Part shown: one piece after another, positions 52,531-59,435 of the stretch | Layout of the letters: every line of letters begins with the position of its first letter | Position numbering within the stretch: the first letter of the stretch is position 1 | Assembly: GCF_918697865.1 (NCBI RefSeq) | Contig: NZ_CAKKMV010000010.1 | Span: 175,018-239,017 of the forward strand | Direction: 5' to 3' | From: Massilia sp. Bi118 | Lineage (GTDB): Bacteria > Pseudomonadota > Gammaproteobacteria > Burkholderiales > Burkholderiaceae_D | Length of the DNA: 64,000 nucleotides | Notes under the pieces: generated by a model | What the model was told of the DNA's origin: nothing | Seen by the model: only the letters and a program-made list of their open reading frames with translations | Database searches by the model: none | Made by a program: the position numbers and the translations under genes

Positions 52531-52544
52531 TGATTATCATTATC
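52531..52544. promoter_or_regulatory. Fur-box-like site upstream of the TonB-dependent receptor
   Basis: The minus strand reads GATAATGATAATCA, two perfect GATAAT hexamers of the three-hexamer Fur consensus. It lies about 80 bp before the receptor start. This suggests iron repression but is based on motif match alone. Confidence 0.55.
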
Positions 52545-52622
52545 CAACAGTTTCACTATCGTCAATACTGTGCGCGCGGCAGGGATACACCTGCCCTCGC
52601 ATAACTATTCAGGAGAGTGAGA

Positions 52623-55619
52623 ATGTTGAAACAGAAGCCGCTTGCAGCCGCCGTCGCCGTCGCGCTGGGTCTGGCTGCGCTGCCCGCTTTGGCCCAGAAC
52701 GGGGCTACCGTTGGCGCGAACGCCATCCAGACCGTCGAAGTGACCGGTATCCGCGCCTCGATGGCGAAGTCGCTGGCGGTGAAGCGCGATGCGACCGCCA
52801 ACGTCGAGGTGATCACCGCCGAAGACGTCGGCAAGATGCCTGACAAGAACATTGCCGACTCGCTGCAGCGCCTGCCGGGCGTGGCGGTCCGCACCGACTA
52901 CGACGAAGCGGAGAAGGTGTCGATGCGCGGCACCAATCCCGACATGTCGCTCATCATTTTCAACGGCCACACCGTGTCCGGCGGCGACTGGTACGTCGGC
53001 GACCAGGCCTCGAGCAGCCGCTCGACCAGCCTGTCGCTGATTCCGTCCTCGGTTCTGAACCAGGCCATCGTCTACAAGACCTCGCAGGCCGACATCGTCG
53101 ACGGCGGCCTGTCCGGCACCATCAATGTCACTACCCGCAAGCCGCTGGCGGCCAAGGAGCGCCTGTCGGGCGTGGTCAGCGTCGGCAGCAGCTACGCGAC
53201 CCTGCCGGGCAAGTTCGGCCCCGACATCGACGCCAGCATCAACTGGAAGAACGAAGCGAACACCTTCGGCTTCATCTTCCAGGGCTTCGCACAGAAGCGT
53301 TACGTGCGACGCGATTCTTCCTCGCGCCTGGCCTACGGCACCAGCAGCGGCTGGGATGTGATCAACACCAGCACCATGAAGGGCATCACCGACGAATCGC
53401 TGGCCGGCACCGGCCTGAAGGCGTCGGACCTGAACGGCGTTCGCATGCCGGGCTCGATGGCCACCGAATTCGTCGAAGGCGTGCGCGACCGCAAGGGCGG
53501 CGTGCTGTCGCTGGAGTTCAAGCCGAACCGCGACATGGACTTCACGCTGACGGGCTTCCACTCGTCGATGAACGCGAATAACTACGGCCGCCTGAAGGCC
53601 GGCGCGATGTACTCGATGCTGCTGGGTAAAGCCTCGCTGGCGGACGGCGCCACCAGCGCCGCTGCACCGAACACCAACGCCACCGGCCTGCCGGGCGGCG
53701 CGCAGGTCTTCGCTTCGATCAAGAACCCGGTGATCGTCAACGAAACCACACTGTACGGCGACACCATCCGCGTGCTCAAGAGCGCCGACATCATGTTCCC
53801 GGCCGGGACCGTGCCGCAGTATATCGGCAACACCGAAGGCTTCTACCGCGACGGCGCCAACGCCACCAGTTCCTTCCTGGACCTGAACGGCAGCTGGCGC
53901 GTCAACGATGACCTGACCCTGAAGACGCTGCTGTCGACCACCCGCGGCGTCGGCAAGACCGACGCCGACCAGGGCCTGACCTACGCCAGCTTCGGCACCG
54001 GCACCTCGTTCGCGCTCGGCGACGTGGACAATGCGCCCTATGTGAAGTACTACGGCACCGGCATCAAGCCGGACCAGCTGGTGGGACGCACCATCTCGGG
54101 CCTGAAGACCCGCGACCGCGAGATCAGCGGCCAGATCGACGGCGCATACAAGCTGCGCAAAGGCTGGGTGGAATCGCTGGAGTCCGGCCTGCGCTACGCC
54201 GACCACCACCGCGACAGCGAACGCCGCTACCCGGCGTACCACGCACCGTTCTCGGTGGGCGGCGTACTGGTGGCACCCGGACCGACCACCACCATCCCGT
54301 GGCCGTCGGACTTCGGCAACGGCCTGAACGGCCCGGCCGGCTGGGACAATACCGGCTACACCTTCCCGCCGGAAGTGCTGCGGGACTACTTCGCCACCAA
54401 TACCAAGGAAACCAGCGACCAGTATGAGCGCCGCATCGCGTCCGAACTGCACATGCGCGAGCGCCAGACCTCGGCCTACCTGATGGCCAACCTCGAAGGC
54501 GAGAAGTGGTCCGGCAATCTCGGCCTGCGTTTCGTGCAGACCCGCGTCAACGCCGACATCCCGACCCCGATCGCGGCCGGTGTCTGCCAGCGCTCGGCGC
54601 CGAACCAGCCGGCGATCCCGTGCGCGGCCTTCCCGGACGCGATCACGACCGCGGGCGACCTGCAGCAGTATTACGACGACCAGGCCACCTACCCGTTCAA
54701 TCCGCTGACCGGCAACATGTACTACTATGCCAAAACGGACAAGAAGTTCAACAACTGGCTGCCGAGCCTGAACCTGCGTTACCAGCTGCGCAAGGAAGAC
54801 GAAAACGAGATGCTGGTACGCTTCGGCGCCAGCCGCACCATCGGCCGCCAGAACTACAACATCCTGGGTGCCGGCCTGGGAACCCCGGTCTGCGATGCGC
54901 AGGGCTGCCACGTGACCGGTCCGAATCCGGACCTGCACCCGCTCACGTCGGATAACCTCGACCTGTCGTGGGCCTGGTACTTCGCGCGCCGTTCCATGGT
55001 GGGCGTCGACCTGTTCTACTCGAAGATCAACGGTTACGTGAAGACCGGCACCACCGGCGGCTCCAGCATCGACCTGTACGATTCGCAATCGGGTGGCCTG
55101 AAGACCTATGCGATCAACACCTCGAGCCAGCAGGGCGCCCGCATCGGCGGCATCGAGCTGTCCTACGAGCAGCCGTTCGGCAGCACCGGCTTCGGCTTCA
55201 CCAGCAACGTGAGCCGCGCCAAGACCAAGGTCGACGACGGCCGTCCGATGGTCGGTGCGTCCGAATGGGCGGCCAACCTGGGCGGCTACTACGAGAACGA
55301 CAAGGTGTCGATGCGCCTGGTGGCGAACTACCGCAGCGAGTACGTCAACAGCAGCACCGCGCCGGCGCCGACCGCCAACAGCCAGGGCCAGTCGACCGTG
55401 CAGGGCATCCTGATGCCTTCGGCGCCGACCATGGCCTCGCCGGTGACCACGCTGGCGTTCAATGCGAGCTACAACCTGACGCCGCAAATGTCGCTGTCCT
55501 TCAGCGCGACCAACCTCACCAACGTGCGCCGCGCTTATTATCGTTACAGCGAAGACGAGCAGCAGAAGCTGGACGTGAGCGGCCGCCAGTACTACCTGAA
55601 CCTGCGCTACAAGTTCTAA
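52623..55619 (+). CDS. TonB-dependent outer-membrane receptor
   Basis: 998-residue outer-membrane active-transport barrel. The signal peptide ends LPALAQ. The plug domain starts around residue 40 (VEVTGIRASMAKSL), with VEVITAEDVGKMPDKNIADSLQRLPGV quoted only as residues 62-87. The barrel ends with the aromatic C-terminal strand YYLNLRYKF. Start: AGGAG lies 7 bp before the ATG at 52623; a GTG 6 bp earlier overlaps the Shine-Dalgarno sequence. It stands alone between a Fur-like site and a strong terminator. The plug style is that of TonB receptors for carbohydrates as well as siderophores, so iron uptake is supported only by the Fur-like box. A TonB-like transducer is encoded at 29.2 kb. Confidence 0.9.
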   Translation: MLKQKPLAAAVAVALGLAALPALAQNGATVGANAIQTVEVTGIRASMAKSLAVKRDATANVEVITAEDVGKMPDKNIADSLQRLPGVAVRTDYDEAEKVSMRGTNPDMSLIIFNGHTVSGGDWYVGDQASSSRSTSLSLIPSSVLNQAIVYKTSQADIVDGGLSGTINVTTRKPLAAKERLSGVVSVGSSYATLPGKFGPDIDASINWKNEANTFGFIFQGFAQKRYVRRDSSSRLAYGTSSGWDVINTSTMKGITDESLAGTGLKASDLNGVRMPGSMATEFVEGVRDRKGGVLSLEFKPNRDMDFTLTGFHSSMNANNYGRLKAGAMYSMLLGKASLADGATSAAAPNTNATGLPGGAQVFASIKNPVIVNETTLYGDTIRVLKSADIMFPAGTVPQYIGNTEGFYRDGANATSSFLDLNGSWRVNDDLTLKTLLSTTRGVGKTDADQGLTYASFGTGTSFALGDVDNAPYVKYYGTGIKPDQLVGRTISGLKTRDREISGQIDGAYKLRKGWVESLESGLRYADHHRDSERRYPAYHAPFSVGGVLVAPGPTTTIPWPSDFGNGLNGPAGWDNTGYTFPPEVLRDYFATNTKETSDQYERRIASELHMRERQTSAYLMANLEGEKWSGNLGLRFVQTRVNADIPTPIAAGVCQRSAPNQPAIPCAAFPDAITTAGDLQQYYDDQATYPFNPLTGNMYYYAKTDKKFNNWLPSLNLRYQLRKEDENEMLVRFGASRTIGRQNYNILGAGLGTPVCDAQGCHVTGPNPDLHPLTSDNLDLSWAWYFARRSMVGVDLFYSKINGYVKTGTTGGSSIDLYDSQSGGLKTYAINTSSQQGARIGGIELSYEQPFGSTGFGFTSNVSRAKTKVDDGRPMVGASEWAANLGGYYENDKVSMRLVANYRSEYVNSSTAPAPTANSQGQSTVQGILMPSAPTMASPVTTLAFNASYNLTPQMSLSFSATNLTNVRRAYYRYSEDEQQKLDVSGRQYYLNLRYKF

Positions 55620-55644
55620 GCGCCGTCGTTTTCCGTTGTCGTTC

Positions 55645-55673
55645 AAGGGGAGCTCCGGCTCCCCTTTTTTTTG
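55645..55673 (+). terminator. rho-independent terminator after the receptor gene
   Basis: AAGGGGAGC (55645-55653) pairs with GCTCCCCTT (55658-55666) and is followed by eight T. Confidence 0.92.
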
Positions 55674-55837
55674 AAGTGTGCGTCACCTAACGGTGTCCGC
55701 AGGCGTGCTTCGATAAGATGAAGGCGTTGAGTGAGGACGCCAGCGAATACGCAGGCCGCCAACCACCTCAACAGGTTAGCCGGTCGCCTCGAGGATCGGC
55801 ACCAGATTCCACGCCCTTTGGGAAGCGGAGGTTGTTC

Positions 55838-56011
55838 ATGTCTTTGCCAACGACGAGTCATCCACCGAAGCACCTCGTGCGCGAGTACCTCGAGCGCCGC
55901 ACGAAGGAAAGTGCACCGCCGCCGACGCCGGAAGAAATCCGGCGCCAGCTCGGCTGGGGCATGCTGATGCACTCGCACGACGACGACAAGATGGGCTCCT
56001 CGCGTTCCTGA
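55838..56011 (+). CDS. small hypothetical protein (57 aa)
   Basis: 57-residue soluble protein with a good Shine-Dalgarno (GGAGG, 55827-55831) 6 bp before the ATG. It opens MSLPTTSHPPKHLVREYLER, has a Pro-rich turn (ESAPPPTPEEIRRQLGWG), and ends with a HDDDK stretch. It is hydrophilic, without signal or membrane segment. A longer in-frame start at 55718 lacks a ribosome-binding site and is not favoured. A second very small gene follows after 34 bp. Function unknown. Confidence 0.6.
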   Translation: MSLPTTSHPPKHLVREYLERRTKESAPPPTPEEIRRQLGWGMLMHSHDDDKMGSSRS

Positions 56012-56045
56012 ACGGGCGCCAACCCCAGCCTCACAGGAGAGCGCC

Positions 56046-56222
56046 ATGACCAAGAAAATCGGCAACAAACACATCGCCCAGCACCGCGGCAAGAAAGAAC
56101 GTGCCGAGATCTACAAGACCAACGTCGCCCGCGAAGCCGTCAAACAGGCCATCGCCCGCGCCAAGTACCGCAATCTGCAAAAGGGCCAGCCGAACATGGT
56201 CCTCGCGCAACCAGCGGTCTGA
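56046..56222 (+). CDS. small basic hypothetical protein (58 aa)
   Basis: 58-residue, strongly basic protein beginning MTKKIGNKHIAQHRGKKERA, followed by a likely helix (TNVAREAVKQAIARAKYRNL). AGGAG lies about 7 bp before the ATG, and a perfect terminator follows 46 bp after the stop. The charge and helix suggest nucleic-acid binding, but no family is recognised. It forms a small transcription unit with the 57-residue gene upstream. Confidence 0.6.
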   Translation: MTKKIGNKHIAQHRGKKERAEIYKTNVAREAVKQAIARAKYRNLQKGQPNMVLAQPAV

Positions 56223-56268
56223 GACCGGGCGCGCCTGGTACCTGTTCCGGGACCAGCGCCAGCGCAAG

Positions 56269-56297
56269 AAACCCGCCCCGGCGACGCGGCGGGTTTT
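56269..56297 (+). terminator. rho-independent terminator after the small-gene pair
   Basis: AAACCCGCC (56269-56277) pairs with GGCGGGTTT (56288-56296), followed by a T run. Confidence 0.9.
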
Positions 56298-56303
56298 TTT
56301 GCG

Positions 56304-56347
56304 CCCGCGGTTCGCCCGCGGTTCGCCCGTAGTTCGCCCGTAGTTCG
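56304..56347. repeat. four tandem 11-bp repeats
   Basis: CCCGCGGTTCG occurs twice (56304-56325), then CCCGTAGTTCG twice (56326-56347). Degenerate CGTTCGCC/CATTCGCC words continue to about 56390. The array lies between the terminator and the LiaI-like gene, in a 232-bp non-coding gap. Confidence 0.85.
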
Positions 56348-56454
56348 CCGATCGCGCCGCCGTTCGCCGGCCTTTCCCCGCCATTCGCCGAAAAGCACTT
56401 CCGCTGCCGGCCCGTCCCCGGTTATCTTGTCCTCATTCCAACAAGGAGGACTCA

Positions 56455-56862
56455 ATGAACAGCGAAGCATCGTATCACCTGCGGCGCCAGGTCCTGTGGG
56501 GCCTGCTGCTGATCGGACTGGGCGTGGCGTTCCTGCTGGACCAGCTCGACATCTACGAAATCGACCGCCTGTGGCACTACGCGCCGCTGCTGCTGGTCGT
56601 GGCCGGCATCAACCAGACCATCGGCTATCCGAGCGCACGCGAATTCGTCAACGGCCTGTGGACCGTCTTCATCGGCCTGTGGCTGTTCGCCGTGTTCGAA
56701 GGCCTGTTCGGTCTGAACTGGTTCAACAGCTGGCCGCTGTTCATCATCGTGGGCGGCATCGGCATGGCCGTGCGCCCGATCGCCGAGCGCCGCTTCGGCG
56801 CCAACCCGGACCGCACCCGCCAGGGCTGCTTCGACAAGAAGGGAGGCAGCCATGGCCAATGA
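56455..56862 (+). CDS. LiaI/DUF5668-like membrane protein
   Basis: 135-residue membrane protein with about four hydrophobic helices. The repeat WGLLLIGLGVAFLLDQLDI ... YAPLLLVVAG and WTVFIGLWLFAVFEGLFG ... WPLFIIVGG is the LiaI-LiaF-like transmembrane (DUF5668) pattern. AAGGAGG precedes the ATG. It overlaps the next gene by 11 bp and starts a four-gene unit with a LytS-like kinase and LytTR regulator. By analogy with LiaIF it may hold envelope-stress signalling at the inner membrane. Confidence 0.8.
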   Translation: MNSEASYHLRRQVLWGLLLIGLGVAFLLDQLDIYEIDRLWHYAPLLLVVAGINQTIGYPSAREFVNGLWTVFIGLWLFAVFEGLFGLNWFNSWPLFIIVGGIGMAVRPIAERRFGANPDRTRQGCFDKKGGSHGQ

Positions 56863-57571
56863 AACCAGCCAGAACGCGCGCGCCGGCAGCCAGGTCGTGA
56901 TCGGCCTGCTGGTGGTAGCCTTCGGCGTGCTGTTCCTGCTCGATAACCTGAACATCATCTACCTGCGCCACGTGATCTTCTTCTGGCCGCTGGCCTTCGT
57001 CGCCTCGGGCCTGGTGGCCCTGTTCAGCGACGGCCCACGCAGCGGCCGCATCACCGGCATCGTATTGATCGCGATCGGCGTGGCGATGACCATGAACCGC
57101 CTCGGCTACTACTTCATCAGCTGGCGCACCTTCTGGCCGCTGGTGATGATAGGCCTGGGCGGGCTAATCCTGTACCGCACGCTGGGCGGCGGGCGCGTGG
57201 TGCGCGTCCATGCCGGTCCCTATACCAAGGACGATGCCAAGGCCGACAACGTGATCGACATCACCGCCATCCTCGGCGGCTTCGAGCGCCGCGTCAGCAC
57301 GCCGGACTTCCGCGGCGGCGAGATCACAGCGATCATGGGCGGCTGCGAGATCGACCTGCGCGAAGCCGGGCTGGCCGGCGAAGCCGTGATCAACGTCTTC
57401 GCGATCTGGGGCGGGATCACGATCAAGGTACCGGCCGACTGGACCGTCGTTCTGCACGGCTCGCCGATCATGGGCGGCTTCACGGAAAAGACCGCGCGCC
57501 CGCCGGACAACAGCAAGCGCCTGGTGGTCACCGGCTACGCCGTGATGGGCGGCGTCGAAGTCCGCAACTAA
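56852..57571 (+). CDS. LiaF-like membrane protein with C-terminal DUF2154-type domain
   Basis: 239-residue protein. The N-terminal half has four helices of the LiaI/DUF5668 type (VVIGLLVVAFGVLFLLDNLN onward). The C-terminal half is a beta-rich domain with repeated DITAILGGFERRV, ITAIMGGCEIDLREA and INVFAIWGGITIKVP, the LiaF-C / cell-wall-active-antibiotic-response signature. LiaF in Firmicutes inhibits its sensor kinase; a similar role with the kinase 9 bp downstream is an attractive inference. Confidence 0.83.
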   Translation: MANETSQNARAGSQVVIGLLVVAFGVLFLLDNLNIIYLRHVIFFWPLAFVASGLVALFSDGPRSGRITGIVLIAIGVAMTMNRLGYYFISWRTFWPLVMIGLGGLILYRTLGGGRVVRVHAGPYTKDDAKADNVIDITAILGGFERRVSTPDFRGGEITAIMGGCEIDLREAGLAGEAVINVFAIWGGITIKVPADWTVVLHGSPIMGGFTEKTARPPDNSKRLVVTGYAVMGGVEVRN

Positions 57572-57580
57572 GGCGGGACG

Positions 57581-58672
57581 ATGCACGGCGTGGTCTCCAG
57601 GTGGTATGCGGCGCTGCTCTATATGCTGGCCTGGCTGATGCTGGGCCTGGCGACCGCCGCGCTGCTGGCCGCCGGCGGCGCGGGCTGGGGCGCCAGCCTG
57701 CTGTTCGCGGTGCCGCTGGCGATCGTCTATGCCAACGCCACCGCCTTCTCCGCCTATTACGTATGCCGCGCCTACCCGATCGGCCACAAGCACCCGGCCG
57801 CGATCGTCGGCGGGGTCGGCGCCACGGCGGCCTGCGCGGCGGGACTGTGGTGCGCGATCGGCTCTGCCTGGGCCGCGCTGCTGCGCACCTTCATGCCGGA
57901 AGGCGAGTTGTTCGAGCTGGATGCGGCGCGGCTGGCGACCATGTTCGCGCTGGGCGTGATCCTGTATGGCCTCGCCGCCGCCGTGAACTACCTCCTGATC
58001 GAAGCCGAGCGCGTGCGCCAGCTCGAGACCCGCGAACTGGAGACGCGCCTGATGGCACAGGACGCCGAGCTGCGCATGCTGCGCACCCAGGTCGATCCGC
58101 ACTTCCTGTTCAACAGCCTGAACTCGATCAGCGCGCTGACCTCGATCGACCCCGGCGCGGCGCGCGCGATGACCCTGCGCCTGGCCGGCTTCTTCCGCCT
58201 CAGCCTGGGCCTGCATGCGGAGCGCAAGGTCTTGTTGAGCCGCGAACTGGAACTGGTGCGGGACTTCGTCGCGATCGAGCAGGTGCGCTTCGGCGAGCGC
58301 CTGCGCTTCGAGGCCGAGGCGGCGCCCGACGCGCTGTCCTGCTTGGTGCCGCCGATGCTGCTGCAGCCGCTGGTGGAGAACGCAGTCAAGCATGGCATCG
58401 GGCAGATGATCGAACCTGGCCGCGTGCATTTGTCCGCGCTGCGTGCGGGGTCGCTGCTGCGCATCGTGGTCGCGAACGACGTCGATCCGGATACCGTGGG
58501 CGTGAAAGGCCCGAGCGAAGGCTCGGGCGGCGTCGGCCTCGAGAACGTGCGTAGACGGCTCGCCGCCGCTTACGGGATCGAAGCCAGCGTGCACTGGACG
58601 CGCGAGGACGATCGCTTCAGGGTCGAGCTGGCGCTGCCGGCGGAGGCCATGGAAACCATAGAGGAGAGCTGA
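57581..58672 (+). CDS. LytS/AlgZ-type sensor histidine kinase
   Basis: 363-residue membrane kinase of the His_kinase (PF06580) class. About four hydrophobic helices (about 10-135) are followed by LRTQVDPHFLFNSLNSI, with phospho-acceptor H174. An HATPase domain with LVENAVKHGI (N box) and GSGGVGLENVRRRL (G box) follows. There is no periplasmic sensor domain, suggesting control by the neighbouring membrane proteins. It is 9 bp after the LiaF-like gene and 4 bp before its cognate regulator. Confidence 0.9.
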   Translation: MHGVVSRWYAALLYMLAWLMLGLATAALLAAGGAGWGASLLFAVPLAIVYANATAFSAYYVCRAYPIGHKHPAAIVGGVGATAACAAGLWCAIGSAWAALLRTFMPEGELFELDAARLATMFALGVILYGLAAAVNYLLIEAERVRQLETRELETRLMAQDAELRMLRTQVDPHFLFNSLNSISALTSIDPGAARAMTLRLAGFFRLSLGLHAERKVLLSRELELVRDFVAIEQVRFGERLRFEAEAAPDALSCLVPPMLLQPLVENAVKHGIGQMIEPGRVHLSALRAGSLLRIVVANDVDPDTVGVKGPSEGSGGVGLENVRRRLAAAYGIEASVHWTREDDRFRVELALPAEAMETIEES

Positions 58673-58676
58673 GAGC

Positions 58677-59435
58677 ATGCGTGTGATCATCGTGGACGAC
58701 GAGCTGCTGGCGCGCGCCGTGCTGCGCGAATACCTGGCCGTCTACCCGGACGTGGAGATCGTGGGCGAATGCGCCAACGGATTCGAAGCCGTGAAGGCGA
58801 TCGCCGAACTGGCGCCGGAGCTGGTCTTCCTCGACATCCAGATGCCCAAGCTGGACGGCTTCGAGGTGGTGGAACTGGCGGGAGCAGGAGGTAGTAAATG
58901 CGCCCAATACGTGTTCGTCACCGCCTACGACCAGTTCGCGCTGCGCGCCTTCGAAGTGCATGCGCTGGACTACCTGCTGAAGCCTTTTTCGCGCGAGCGC
59001 CTGGAGCAGGCGCTGGCGCATGCGCGCGAGCGTCTCGGCAGTCCGCAGGCCGGCGCCGCGGCGCTGGAAGCCGTCGCCGCGGCCAGCGAAGCCGCGCAAA
59101 GGCGCGCACCGCTGGAGCGCATCCTGATCCGCGACGGCACACGCGTGCAGGTCGTGATGGCGTCCACCATCGACTACATCGAGGCCCAGGACGACTACGT
59201 GCAGGTGGTCGCGGCCGGCAAGGCCTGGCTGAAGAGCCAGCGTTTGTCGGAGCTGGAGGAACAGCTGGATCCGGGCGCCTTCCTGCGCGTGCACCGTTCC
59301 TACATCGTGAGCCTGGCCGCTATCGAACGCATCGAGCCGTCCGGGAAGGATGGCCATTGCGCGGTACTGCGCGGTGGGGCGCGCATTCCGGTGAGCCGCA
59401 GCGGTTACGCCAAACTCAGGGAGCTGATGCGTTAG
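58677..59435 (+). CDS. LytTR-family response regulator
   Basis: 252-residue regulator. The receiver has the acidic DD pair at 7-8, phospho-acceptor D53 (VFLDIQMPKLDG), and Lys in LLKPFSRERLEQA. The LytTR DNA-binding domain covers the C-terminal third (ILIRDGTRVQVVMASTIDYI, LRVHRSYIVSLAAIERI). Acidic and Ala-rich linker residues 124-146 separate the domains. Its stop overlaps the convergent helicase gene by 20 bp. Targets are unknown; autoregulation of the LiaI/LiaF-like genes would be natural. Confidence 0.91.
   Translation: MRVIIVDDELLARAVLREYLAVYPDVEIVGECANGFEAVKAIAELAPELVFLDIQMPKLDGFEVVELAGAGGSKCAQYVFVTAYDQFALRAFEVHALDYLLKPFSRERLEQALAHARERLGSPQAGAAALEAVAAASEAAQRRAPLERILIRDGTRVQVVMASTIDYIEAQDDYVQVVAAGKAWLKSQRLSELEEQLDPGAFLRVHRSYIVSLAAIERIEPSGKDGHCAVLRGGARIPVSRSGYAKLRELMR

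Noticed and set aside
52605..55646. 1013-codon minus-strand frame opposite the TonB receptor
   Set aside because: The composition (Val/Arg/His/Gln/Gly runs) is that of a reverse-complement shadow, and the plus-strand receptor is complete with signal peptide and C-terminal strand.
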